Assembly: GCF_014705615.1 (NCBI RefSeq)
Contig: NZ_JACXJA010000006.1
Coordinates: 293,277 to 357,276 of the forward strand
DNA from: Paenibacillus oceani
Lineage (GTDB): Bacteria; Bacillota; Bacilli; Paenibacillales; NBRC-103111
Length of the DNA stretch: 64,000 nucleotides
Reading direction: 5' to 3'
Every line of letters begins with the position of its first letter. Within the stretch, counting starts at the first letter, position 1. This document shows positions 8,234 to 17,040 of the stretch, piece after piece. A program made the position numbers and the translations under genes. The notes beneath the pieces are model-generated. The model was not told the DNA's origin. It did not search any database and saw only the letters and a program-made list of their open reading frames with translations.

Positions 8234-10480
8234 TCAGCTGTAAGCCCGAATCTCGATCAGCTCCGCCCGCGGGCATCCGTTGGTCCGCTCGACCACGACG
8301 CGCAGCTTGCCAGTCGTTACGGCCTGGAACCGGTGCGTCTTTTTGCGCTTGCGGTTATCCGTCTCCCGGTGAAGTACCGTCCACTCTCCGTCCACCTGGG
8401 CCTCCACCCGGTAATCGGCAGCAAGCTCAGGCATCACATCAAACGGAGTGCGGATATAATGCAGATTGATCAAATATTCGTTCACATCGTCGTTCCAGAT
8501 CAGTTGCACCTCGGATACCGATACCGGGTCCGGCCAGCTTAGCTCCAGCCATTCCTCACGCCCTTCCGTCATCGGTTGCGATACCCACATATGCGGTCCG
8601 CCGTACGGGCGGGCACAACCGTCGATCGCGCGCCCCGCCGCATAAGCGGCCGTAACGCCGGACAGGCGGAAACAAATCGGATTGCGCGCCAGCTTGCGCA
8701 TGCTCCATTCGACAACCGGCTGAGCCGGCTGACGCTCTTCGAGTCTCGGATCGACGACAGGCTGTTTCCCGCGGACAAACGATAACACGCCCGTCACCGG
8801 CTGATTCGACAGTCGCAAAGTCACAGCATCGTTCGCTCTGACGATGACGAACGCATTGCACGGTTCGGACGGATGCCAGGGAAGCTCCGCCTCGACCCAT
8901 TGCTCCGCCCCCGCCTTGACGCGGATATCCGCTTTAGCGATCCGGGAATGCGGAACAAAGTTCTCGGCGCGTCCGGTATCCCACAGCTCGACTTCCAGCA
9001 CCGTCTCCTCGGACACGTCCGCCAGCAGCCCGATGCGCTCCATAGCCGGATGAACCGGGAACAGCAGCCCCGCGTCGGCTTCGAGCGGCAGCGTATCTAC
9101 CGCTTTATCTATGGTCAGTTCGGTCAGCTCGCTCGAGGCAGCGGCGGCGGCCCTTGTCGCATGATCGAGCGGATCGCGGTTGACGAGCCCGATAACCGAT
9201 GCATCCTGGCGCAGCAGCGTCTGCTGTAGCTCCTCCAGATGATGCGCGTGCAGCTCGCGCGGCGTCACACCCTTCTTGGCGCATAATGCGGCCGCCGTGC
9301 CCGCCGCTTCTCCCATGATGGCGCAAGTCGCCATGACCCGGGTTGTACCGAAGGCGACGTGCGAAGCGCTAATGTTGCGCCCGGCCATCAGCATGTTGGA
9401 CACGTTGACGGAGTACAGCGAACGGTACGGAATATGATAGATGCCGTCGGCGTACATATGCTTCGAGCCGCTTTCTACGGCATACATCCCTTGCGGCGGA
9501 TGCAGGTCGATCGACCAGCCTCCAAACGCGACGCGATCGTCGAAAGGCTCCTGGCGGAGAACGTCGTTCTGGTTCAACACGTAATCGCCGATAAAGCGGC
9601 GATACTCCCGTTTCCCCGGAATCGAGCCTACCCACTCCAGCGTCAGATTGTCGGCATCGAATTTGCCCGAGTGCTTAATGTAATCCCAGATTCCGTAAAT
9701 CGCCGACCACAGTTCGTCGCGGATGCGTTCATTCTCATGCACGGTGTCGACCTCGCCGCCCCATTCGATCCACCAGTAGTAGCAGCCCGAATCGCCCGAC
9801 CGGATGATGCGCCGCTCCGGTATCGTCGTTTTCGTAATATCAATGGCGAATGACGGCGGAACATATTTGACCGGATGCCCGAGATCCTTCGTATAAAACA
9901 GCAGCGTGCTGCCGAGGGTGATATCGTCGGCCGCTTGCGGGGCCCACGATTCGCTGTACACGTCCGCAGCTTCGCGCCCGATCCGGTAGGTCGCGCCGGC
10001 CAGAAAGCCGATAAGACCGTCGCCCGTACAGTCCGCATAGAGAGAGCTTTCGAAGCGGATTCGGCGCTCCGATCCCATCATCCATCCGATTACCGACGTT
10101 ATGCGCCGGTCTCCCTCCGGTCCCGTTGCTTCAACCTCGTGCACATCCGTATTCAGAAACAGCTGAATGTTGGGCTCCGCCTTGACGGTCTCCAGCACGA
10201 CCAGATCCCAATAATACGGGTTCCCGTCCGGGTTGCGGAATTGGTTCTCCACGAACATCTCGCCCATGATTCCGGTCTCCCGGGCAAATCGGTTCGTGCC
10301 CGTTGCGGAAGCGCCGCTGACCCATACCCGCACCTCGCTGCTCGCATTGCCGCCGAGCACAGGCCGGTTCTGCACGAGCGCCACCGTCCGTCCTTGCCGG
10401 GCGGCTGCAACCGCGGCGCATACGCCTGCGAGTCCTCCTCCGATGACCGTAATATCCGTCCGTATAGTTTCCTTCTTCAC
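8234..10480 (-). CDS. FAD-dependent oxidoreductase with C-terminal discoidin-like domain
   Basis: The 748-aa protein begins with a Rossmann FAD site (VIGGGLAGVCAAVAAARQG, residues about 10-28, then LVQNRPVLGGNASSEVR) as in the FAD_oxidored (PF12831) family. Family motifs such as YADCTGDG and GRNISASHVAFGTTRVM place the FAD-binding halves at residues 1-430. The C-terminal 140 residues look like an F5/8 or CBM32 beta-sandwich (AGRAIDG, WLELSWPDPVSVSEVQLIW). It may oxidise or bind a glycan. Three in-frame starts exist; GTG at 10480 is preferred because GAGGGG lies 9 nt upstream of it. An AraC gene is divergent and probably controls it. Confidence 0.85.
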   Translation of the reverse strand: MKKETIRTDITVIGGGLAGVCAAVAAARQGRTVALVQNRPVLGGNASSEVRVWVSGASATGTNRFARETGIMGEMFVENQFRNPDGNPYYWDLVVLETVKAEPNIQLFLNTDVHEVEATGPEGDRRITSVIGWMMGSERRIRFESSLYADCTGDGLIGFLAGATYRIGREAADVYSESWAPQAADDITLGSTLLFYTKDLGHPVKYVPPSFAIDITKTTIPERRIIRSGDSGCYYWWIEWGGEVDTVHENERIRDELWSAIYGIWDYIKHSGKFDADNLTLEWVGSIPGKREYRRFIGDYVLNQNDVLRQEPFDDRVAFGGWSIDLHPPQGMYAVESGSKHMYADGIYHIPYRSLYSVNVSNMLMAGRNISASHVAFGTTRVMATCAIMGEAAGTAAALCAKKGVTPRELHAHHLEELQQTLLRQDASVIGLVNRDPLDHATRAAAAASSELTELTIDKAVDTLPLEADAGLLFPVHPAMERIGLLADVSEETVLEVELWDTGRAENFVPHSRIAKADIRVKAGAEQWVEAELPWHPSEPCNAFVIVRANDAVTLRLSNQPVTGVLSFVRGKQPVVDPRLEERQPAQPVVEWSMRKLARNPICFRLSGVTAAYAAGRAIDGCARPYGGPHMWVSQPMTEGREEWLELSWPDPVSVSEVQLIWNDDVNEYLINLHYIRTPFDVMPELAADYRVEAQVDGEWTVLHRETDNRKRKKTHRFQAVTTGKLRVVVERTNGCPRAELIEIRAYS

Positions 10481-10603
10481 GCGTCTCATCCCCTCTTGAA
10501 ATCTTTTACACATAATTTCATGATAGAGGATTCTATTTTCTTTTTACATTCAATAAGTTATCATTAATTTATACTTTATTTCACTTATAGGAGTGACTGT
10601 GCG

Positions 10604-11449
10604 ATGAATGCGACGGCGCTGGAACGGTGGCTCCCCAAAACCGACAACGTGATGTATTGGAAGCAGAAGGAACGATTTCTGTTTGAGGTGGACACCCATT
10701 ACAAGTGGATGATGTTCGCCGTCGAATCCGGCTCGTTCCGCTATGAGATCGGCGAGGAGAAAGGCATCGCGGAGCGGGGAGATCTCGTGTTTTGTCCTCC
10801 GTTCGTCCCGTTTGGTCGTACGGTGGTCCGGCCGCTAACCTTTTTCGTATTTAACTTCTCCCTGGAAGACGGTTCGAGCCCGGCGGGCAGCGAGGAAACG
10901 GGCGCCTGCTCCGTTGGCGCCGGGACGGTCGCTCCCTCCGGACTGCCTGCGGGAAAAGTGACGATCCGCGACCATAACCGGCTGTTTTCCGACTTTGATT
11001 ATTTACGGGCGGTGTGGGATCTCCATGAAGAGCCTTATATGAACCGCAAACAATATTTGCTTCAGGATATATGGCGTTTGTACAGCTGGGAAGCGGGCGA
11101 GGGGCGTTTGTCCGGAGATGCGAAACGGGACCCGCTGATGGAACACGCCGGGCAGATCATCCGGGAGCGGGCGCATGAGCCGTTCAGCCTGAAAGAGCTG
11201 GCGGGGCAGCTCGGGTTAAGCCCGGTCCAGCTGACCCGCAGATTTAGCGCTTCGCAACATACGACGCCGGGCGCTTACTTGACATCGATCCGGCTGAACC
11301 GCGCACGGGCGCTGCTGGTCGAGACCGACTTGACGCTTGACGATATCGCCCGCCGCTGCGGGTACGACAACGGCTTTTATTTCAGCCGGGCCTTCTCGGC
11401 CAAGATGGGGATGCCGCCTTCGCGCTATCGTCAAGCTAACCGGTTGTAG
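10604..11449 (+). CDS. AraC-family transcriptional regulator
   Basis: The 281-aa one-component regulator has an N-terminal cupin-like sensor (residues 1-160; ERGDLVFCPPFVPFGRT is typical of the sugar-sensing barrel) and a C-terminal AraC double helix-turn-helix (about 175-280) with FSLKELAGQLGLSPVQLTRRF and the second HTH signature DDIARRCGYDNGFYFSRAF. AGGAGTGA precedes the ATG. The 90-nt AT-rich gap to the divergent FAD oxidoreductase gene is the likely shared promoter and operator, which makes that gene the best candidate target. Confidence 0.9.
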   Translation: MNATALERWLPKTDNVMYWKQKERFLFEVDTHYKWMMFAVESGSFRYEIGEEKGIAERGDLVFCPPFVPFGRTVVRPLTFFVFNFSLEDGSSPAGSEETGACSVGAGTVAPSGLPAGKVTIRDHNRLFSDFDYLRAVWDLHEEPYMNRKQYLLQDIWRLYSWEAGEGRLSGDAKRDPLMEHAGQIIRERAHEPFSLKELAGQLGLSPVQLTRRFSASQHTTPGAYLTSIRLNRARALLVETDLTLDDIARRCGYDNGFYFSRAFSAKMGMPPSRYRQANRL

Positions 11450-11554
11450 GGGCGGGGAGCACCTACATCCCCGATAAAGCCGCCTGCAGACCGGTCGCCG
11501 GATTGATTGTTGCAGGGCCGAGGCCAGGCTTTGCGCCGTTCTCACGGCAGCCCT

Positions 11555-13144
11555 TTACTTGCTCCCGATGCCCGTTCCCTTACTTCTTCTCTCCTCAATC
11601 CCGCGATTCATCTCCGCGACGATGTCTGCGCCTCCCCGCTCCGACCATTCCTTGACCATCCGATCCCAATCCGAGACCGGCCGCTGGCCTGTAATCATTT
11701 TCGTCTGCTCGACGATCAAGAACTGTGTCAGCTCCGTCCATTTCGCCATATACGTCTCGGAGTCGATCCCGCTGTGCGGGTTCATATAGGTCTTGTCCTT
11801 GAACTTGACGAACATCCGCTCCATCTCCCCGGTCACTTGCTTCAACAGCGGAATCTGGTAATTGCCCGAGTATATATTCGCTTCATCGCTCGGCGCCCAC
11901 ATCATCGAGTCGAACAAGTAAAGGGCCGGGATTTTTCCTTCCCGCATCTTTGTCTGGTGTATGACCTTATTTACATAGCTGTAGCCCTTGTTCAGCCCGC
12001 CAAGGCGCCAGTCATAGTCCGGATTGCCCGGCGTACGCTCGGACGGGGGGATAAAGTTTCGGCCGTAATCGATCACATCCATAATCTTGTCTATTTTGTC
12101 CGGATGGCCCGACAGCTTGGACGACAGCGCCGTAAATCCGAGAAAGCCTCGCTGCGAGGCATACCCTTGCGAGCCATCCGGAGCCGTAAACGGTTCAATC
12201 GTGACAAGCTTCGCGTTCGGGTTCAGTTTCAGCAATCCTCCCATAAACACTTCGGACATGCCTCTCGGCGAACCGATAAAAATGCCGGCCCGGCCCGAAT
12301 AAAACTCCTGATTGCCCTGATTCCAGTTCATCACGGCAAAATCTTTCGTTATCGCTCCTTCCTTGTACAAGTCGGCCATCATTCGGATCACCTCCTTGCG
12401 TCCGGGTCCGATGATGCCGGGGATATACTGGCCTTCCGAGTTCTGGTGGTACCAGGCTTCCGGGTCCCAGTACGCCCCTGCATGATAATCCGGGTTAATG
12501 CTCTGCGAGAGAACCAGACCGTAGGTGTCGTTTTTGCCGTTGCCGTCGGGATCGTCCCGGGTGAAAGCGAGCGCCACCTGCTTCAGCTCTTCGTAGCTCG
12601 TCGGCACTTTCAAATTCAACTTTGCAAGCCAGTCCTGGCGCAGCATAATGACGAATAAATACTGCTCGGGATAATAACGCGGGATCGCATAAATGTTGCC
12701 GTTTACCGTAAACTGGTCGCGAATGTGAGCCGGCACCAGTTGCAGGCTCGGATAGCGGTCGTAATAGTCGTTCAGCGGAAGGAAAGCGCCTTGCTTCGCC
12801 CAGTTGAAAAAATTGGAGTCCAAATCTTTCACTCCGACCACATCGGGCATACCGCCGGAGGCCATCAGCACTGACAGCCTGCTCATATAATCCGTCTGCG
12901 GAACGAATTGCGACTTGATCCGAATCCGGAACCGTTCCTGGATCATCGCGAGTCCTTCACCTTCCGCAGGCGCGGATTCGTCCCAAATGTAGTTGATGTA
13001 GGTAACCTCGTCGATGCCGTTCGCTTCGACGCCCTGCTCCTTCGCCGGGCTCAGCCATCCGCAGCCAGAGACGCTGCAAGCAATCACAACCGGCAGCAGG
13101 GCGGCGGTGAATCGTTGAAAGGCGAGTCTGATCGTCTGCTTCAC
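11555..13144 (-). CDS. Extracellular solute-binding lipoprotein (second copy)
   Basis: The 529-aa substrate-binding lipoprotein is of the LplA/YtcQ family of carbohydrate ABC importers. A signal peptide ends in the lipobox VSGC, so the mature protein is membrane-anchored at Cys. Family features include YAIPRYYPEQ, TSYEELKQVALAFTRDDPDGNGKNDTYG and GQRPVSDWDRMVKEW near the end. Of two GTG codons the one at 13144 is the start: AGAGGAGG lies 8 nt before it, while the upstream GTG overlaps that site. It is a diverged paralogue of the preceding gene (13253-14848) and the last gene of the uptake operon. Confidence 0.92.
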   Translation of the reverse strand: MKQTIRLAFQRFTAALLPVVIACSVSGCGWLSPAKEQGVEANGIDEVTYINYIWDESAPAEGEGLAMIQERFRIRIKSQFVPQTDYMSRLSVLMASGGMPDVVGVKDLDSNFFNWAKQGAFLPLNDYYDRYPSLQLVPAHIRDQFTVNGNIYAIPRYYPEQYLFVIMLRQDWLAKLNLKVPTSYEELKQVALAFTRDDPDGNGKNDTYGLVLSQSINPDYHAGAYWDPEAWYHQNSEGQYIPGIIGPGRKEVIRMMADLYKEGAITKDFAVMNWNQGNQEFYSGRAGIFIGSPRGMSEVFMGGLLKLNPNAKLVTIEPFTAPDGSQGYASQRGFLGFTALSSKLSGHPDKIDKIMDVIDYGRNFIPPSERTPGNPDYDWRLGGLNKGYSYVNKVIHQTKMREGKIPALYLFDSMMWAPSDEANIYSGNYQIPLLKQVTGEMERMFVKFKDKTYMNPHSGIDSETYMAKWTELTQFLIVEQTKMITGQRPVSDWDRMVKEWSERGGADIVAEMNRGIEERRSKGTGIGSK

Positions 13145-13203
13145 TAGATCCACCTCCTCTACCCTTCATTTAATCACGAAACGCCCCGCTTGTCTTCGGC
13201 TTA

Positions 13204-13237
13204 CAGCAACATCTGCCCAGTTGCGGGCAGATGCTGT
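13204..13237 (-). other. Strong hairpin between the two binding-protein genes
   Basis: CAGCAACATCTGCCC and GGGCAGATGCTGTG pair almost perfectly around a short loop. There is no T run on the minus strand, so it looks less like a terminator and more like an mRNA-stabilising or attenuating hairpin. Such a hairpin could set the ratio of the two binding proteins. Confidence 0.6.
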
Positions 13238-13252
13238 GGCGGCCGATTCGAT

Positions 13253-14848
13253 TTAGTTCCAGCCTTCCTTCATGTCTTTAAATTTGGCTTCGGCGTTCAT
13301 TTCCTTGATCAGCTGCTCGCCGCCTTTCGCCTTCCATTCCTCGATCATTTTATCCCAGTCGGAAATCGGACGTTGCCCTGCAATCATCTTCGTCTGCTCG
13401 TCATTCAAATATTTCGTCAAATCGGCGCCTTTGCTTAGCTGTGTCTCGGATACGACTCCGCTCGTCGGATTCGCATAATACTTCATCGCGGAATACGACT
13501 TCATAATTTCGCCGGCGAGCGATTTAAGCGGCTCCTGATAGGCGAGCAAATAGTTGAGGTCCGAATCTTTGGCCGGCCAAGCTACGCCGTCGATCAAATA
13601 GTTGAGCGGCTGCAAGCCTTGAGCGGCCGCATCTTTCTTCGTGACCGGCAGGCCGTTCACCATATCGTACCCTTGTCCGACATTGCCGTACAGCCAGTCG
13701 AAGTCCGCATTTTTCTCGTTTTTCTCGCCGTCCGGGTAAAAGTGGCGTCCGGTATCCACCATCTCCAGAATTCGCTTCACCTTGCCCTTATCTTTGCCTG
13801 CTTCGGCGGAAATGACTTCAAAGCCGCTGAAGCCGCTGCCCGCCAGCATCCCCTGCGAGCCGTCCGGCGCCTTGAACTGATCCAGATGGACGAACTTCGC
13901 TGCCGGATTAATTTTCATCAGCCCGTCCATGTAAGCCTGGGACATCCCCCGCGGCGTGCCGATGAAAATTCCCGCTTTGCCCGAGTAAAACTCTTTGTTC
14001 GTATTCGCCCAATCGATCGTGGCGAAATCGCGCGTAATCGCGTTCTCCTTGTACAGGTCGGCCAGCATCGAGACGATCTCCTTGCGTCCCGGCCCGATAT
14101 TCCCCGGGATGAACCGGCCCTGCGCATCTTTATGATACCAGGCAAGAGAATCCCAATAAGCGCCCTGGGTGAACGACGGGTTAATATCTTTGCCGATCGC
14201 AATCCCGTACGTATCGTTTTTGCCGTTTTTATCCGGGTCGTTTTTGGTGAAGGCGATAGCTACCTGCTTCAATTCCTCATAGCTTGTTGGCACTTTCAGC
14301 CCGAGATTGTCGAGCCAGTCTTTCCGGACAATCGTCGTGAAGCCGAATTTCGGATAATATTGCGGAATCGCATACAGCTTGCCGTTAATCCGGAATTGAT
14401 CCAGGACGAACTTCGGAATCACTTTGAGCGACGGATACTGATCGATATACTCGTCGAGCGGCGTGAACGCGCCTTGTTTGGCAAATTTGTTATATTTGCT
14501 CGTCAAGTCGGCGCTCTGGAACACCATCACGTCCGGCAGCGTTCCGGAAACGAGGGTGACGGTCAGCTTCTCCTCGTACATACCTTGGGGAACGAGACCG
14601 GGGATGTAGTCGACGTTGAATTTCTCGTTGATCATCTTAAGACCGCGGCCTTCCGAGCCCGGTATATCCCCGTAGTAAGGCTTCATCGCATTAATCGTAT
14701 ACTTCTTCGCCTTATCGTCCGTGCCTGGCGCGGCTGATCCGGAGCCGTTCTGTGCCGGGTCGCCGCCTGCCGACGAACAACCGACCACACTGGTTGTAAG
14801 CAATACCGTGGCGACGGATAAAACCGCCGTTTTTTTCCGAGTTTGCAT
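13253..14848 (-). CDS. Extracellular solute-binding lipoprotein (first copy)
   Basis: The 531-aa carbohydrate-binding lipoprotein has a signal peptide with basic MQTRKK, a hydrophobic core and the lipobox VVGC (Cys about 24), then a Ser/Gly/Asp linker and a two-lobed binding domain. It shares YAIPQYYPKF, TSYEELKQVAIAFTKNDPDKNGKNDTYG-type segments and GQRPISDWDKMIEEW with the downstream paralogue. GAAGGGTGG precedes the ATG. The gene follows two permease genes but is separated from them by 274 nt holding an inverted-repeat element, so it may have its own promoter. Confidence 0.93.
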   Translation of the reverse strand: MQTRKKTAVLSVATVLLTTSVVGCSSAGGDPAQNGSGSAAPGTDDKAKKYTINAMKPYYGDIPGSEGRGLKMINEKFNVDYIPGLVPQGMYEEKLTVTLVSGTLPDVMVFQSADLTSKYNKFAKQGAFTPLDEYIDQYPSLKVIPKFVLDQFRINGKLYAIPQYYPKFGFTTIVRKDWLDNLGLKVPTSYEELKQVAIAFTKNDPDKNGKNDTYGIAIGKDINPSFTQGAYWDSLAWYHKDAQGRFIPGNIGPGRKEIVSMLADLYKENAITRDFATIDWANTNKEFYSGKAGIFIGTPRGMSQAYMDGLMKINPAAKFVHLDQFKAPDGSQGMLAGSGFSGFEVISAEAGKDKGKVKRILEMVDTGRHFYPDGEKNEKNADFDWLYGNVGQGYDMVNGLPVTKKDAAAQGLQPLNYLIDGVAWPAKDSDLNYLLAYQEPLKSLAGEIMKSYSAMKYYANPTSGVVSETQLSKGADLTKYLNDEQTKMIAGQRPISDWDKMIEEWKAKGGEQLIKEMNAEAKFKDMKEGWN

Positions 14849-14882
14849 TTGTAGAAACCACCCTTCGGATTTTTGTACTATA

Positions 14883-15103
14883 AGTTGAACTAATGAAAGT
14901 TGAAGTCCATTTCGTTGCGAAAAAAATTGCTTGAAGCTTCAGACATCTTGTTTTGAGTGTCTCGAGTTGGATTGGCCTTCGGACTGTTGACACCGGGAGC
15001 TTAACCTTCCGAAGCAGCTTTCTAACGAAAACTCTTAGCTTTCAAGCAAATTTCTTTTCTCCTCTACATTGGGATTTTCCATCGATGATATTTAGTTCAA
15101 CTT
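14883..15103. repeat. 221-bp intergenic segment bounded by 12-bp inverted repeats
   Basis: A perfect 12-bp inverted repeat, AAGTTGAACTAA (14883-14894) and TTAGTTCAACTT (15092-15103), brackets most of the gap between permease and binding-protein genes. The inside is non-coding and richer in A and T than the genes. It could be a MITE-like insertion or a looping operator; no clear target duplication was found. Confidence 0.5.
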
Positions 15104-15122
15104 GTATGGATTTGAACCAACG

Positions 15123-16001
15123 TTACCCCTTGACCGACCCTAACATCACCCCCTTGGCAAAATGCTTTTGCAGAAACGGATAGACAAGCAGGATCGGCAG
15201 TGTTGCGACCAATATAGCGGCCATTTGAATCGTTTCCGGGGGCGGCGGATTGTCCAGCATCAACTGTTCCGCTGCGCCAAGCGCATTTTTTGCGTCGCTC
15301 TGGATGACGATCTGCCTCAGGATGACCTGGATCGGCCACTGCTTCGGATCGTTCAGGTACAAGATTCCGCCGAAGTACGTGTTCCAATGACCGACCGCAT
15401 AGAACAAACCGAACGCAGCCAGCACCGGCTTGGAGAGCGGAAGGATGATCTGCCAGAATATCCGGAACTCGTTGGCCCCGTCTACAACTGCGGCTTCATA
15501 CAGCTCGTTCGGAATGTTCAGGAAAAACTGTCTGACGACGATCAGGTTGAAAGGCGCGATCGCCGCGGGAAGGATTAACGCCCAAATCGAGTTAAGCAGC
15601 CCCGTCGCCTTGACCATTAGGAACGTCGGGATCATCCCGGCCGAGAACAGCATCGTGAATAAAACCATGAACATCATAAGCCGCTGTCCGTAGATTTTGC
15701 GGGATAACGCATAAGCCATCGACGCGGTGAACAGCAAGTTGACGATCGTGCCCACGACGGTCAAATACACGGTCATCCCCATTGCGCGAATGAACGGCTT
15801 GGACTGGAAAATGTATTGGTACGCATCCGTCACCCAAACTTTGGGCCATAACAAAATCTCGCTTTTCAAAAACTCGTCGAAGGTCGTAAAGGAGACCGAG
15901 AAAATGTACAAAAACGGAAACAGCATCGATAAAGCCAATAAAGCCAGCAGCACATGATTAAGCGAGTCGAACAAACGGTCGGATCGTGATTTATGTTTCA
16001 T
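15123..16001 (-). CDS. Carbohydrate ABC transporter permease (YtcP/LplC type)
   Basis: The 292-aa inner-membrane permease has about six transmembrane helices. The cytoplasmic EAA loop reads NELYEAAVVDGANEFRIFWQIILPLSKP (conserved EAAxxDGA and ILPL), the contact site for the ATPase. The protein ends KHFAKGVMLGSVKG, the standard C-terminus of the LplC/YtcP family. It starts 20 nt after the partner permease and forms the heterodimeric pore with it. The family length is about 290-300, so the gene is complete. Confidence 0.95.
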   Translation of the reverse strand: MKHKSRSDRLFDSLNHVLLALLALSMLFPFLYIFSVSFTTFDEFLKSEILLWPKVWVTDAYQYIFQSKPFIRAMGMTVYLTVVGTIVNLLFTASMAYALSRKIYGQRLMMFMVLFTMLFSAGMIPTFLMVKATGLLNSIWALILPAAIAPFNLIVVRQFFLNIPNELYEAAVVDGANEFRIFWQIILPLSKPVLAAFGLFYAVGHWNTYFGGILYLNDPKQWPIQVILRQIVIQSDAKNALGAAEQLMLDNPPPPETIQMAAILVATLPILLVYPFLQKHFAKGVMLGSVKG

Positions 16002-16021
16002 GAGGAACCTCCCCTCTTTCG

Positions 16022-16984
16022 TTAGTAAATGCCATCTTCTCCAAATTTCTTGGCCAAGTAATTGGCCCCGCCTACGAGGATGAGCCCCACGACTCCTTTA
16101 AACATCCCAACGGCGGTTGCAAAGCTGTAGTCCGATTGCTGAATCCCTTTGTAGTAAACGAAGGTGTCCAACACATTGCCGATCTCCATATTGAACGCGT
16201 TAAGCATCAGGAAAATTTGTTCGAACCCGCTGTCCAGCACATGCCCCAGCCGTAAAATAAGCAGAATGACGATGGTCGAGCGGATGCCCGGCAGCGTGAT
16301 ATGCCAGATCTGTCTCCAGCGGTTCGCCCCGTCGACGATGGCGGCCTCGTACAGATCCGGATTGATTCCGGCAAGCGCAGCCAGGAAGATGATCGTCCCC
16401 CAGCCGATTTCTTTCCAGATAACCTGAATGATGATCAGGGGACGGAAGAAGTCCGGTTCAGTCAGGAAATCGACCGGCACCTCAAAACCGAGGTACACTT
16501 GAAGAATCCGGTTAATGATCCCGTTCGAACGCAAAAAGATGAAAAACAAGCCGACGACGATTACCCATGACAAGAAATGCGGCAAATAAACAACCGTCTG
16601 AATAAGCCGCTTATACAGCTGGTTGCGCACTTCATTCAGCAGGACGGCCAGGATGATCGGCGCCGGGAAGGCAAAGGCGATCTGCAGAAACGACAAGTAC
16701 AGCGTATTCCAAATAACCCGGAGCACTTCCGGCTCGGAAAATATCCGGCTGAAATGGCGGAGCCCGACAAACTCGCTTCCGGTAAATCCGAGAAACGGAC
16801 TGTATTCCTGAAATGCGATTATCATTCCGAGCATCGGAATATATTTGTAGATGATAAAGTACAAAAGGCCGGGCAGCACGAGGAAGTACAGAAACCGGTC
16901 TCGCCATATTTTTACGACCGCTTTGCGGCTGGCGGAAACCGGAGCGCCCGACACATGCGGAGCGCTTGAAGCAGGTTGCGGCAC
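16022..16984 (-). CDS. Carbohydrate ABC transporter permease (LplB type)
   Basis: The 320-aa permease of the LplB/YteP family has an N-terminal cytoplasmic tail rich in Ser, Pro and Ala. This is followed by about six membrane helices beginning FLYFLVLPGLLYFIIYKYIPM and the EAA loop NPDLYEAAIVDGANRWRQIWHITLPG. The end NYLAKKFGEDGIY is typical for the family. A good ribosome site (GGAGGA) precedes the ATG. It lies 56 nt downstream of the large glycan-active gene and 20 nt upstream of the second permease, so all three are probably cotranscribed. Confidence 0.95.
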   Translation of the reverse strand: MPQPASSAPHVSGAPVSASRKAVVKIWRDRFLYFLVLPGLLYFIIYKYIPMLGMIIAFQEYSPFLGFTGSEFVGLRHFSRIFSEPEVLRVIWNTLYLSFLQIAFAFPAPIILAVLLNEVRNQLYKRLIQTVVYLPHFLSWVIVVGLFFIFLRSNGIINRILQVYLGFEVPVDFLTEPDFFRPLIIIQVIWKEIGWGTIIFLAALAGINPDLYEAAIVDGANRWRQIWHITLPGIRSTIVILLILRLGHVLDSGFEQIFLMLNAFNMEIGNVLDTFVYYKGIQQSDYSFATAVGMFKGVVGLILVGGANYLAKKFGEDGIY

Positions 16985-17040
16985 GATAATCTTCCTCCTT
17001 AAAGCTCATAATGATAGCGTTTGCGAAAAAGGCGCGGTGT

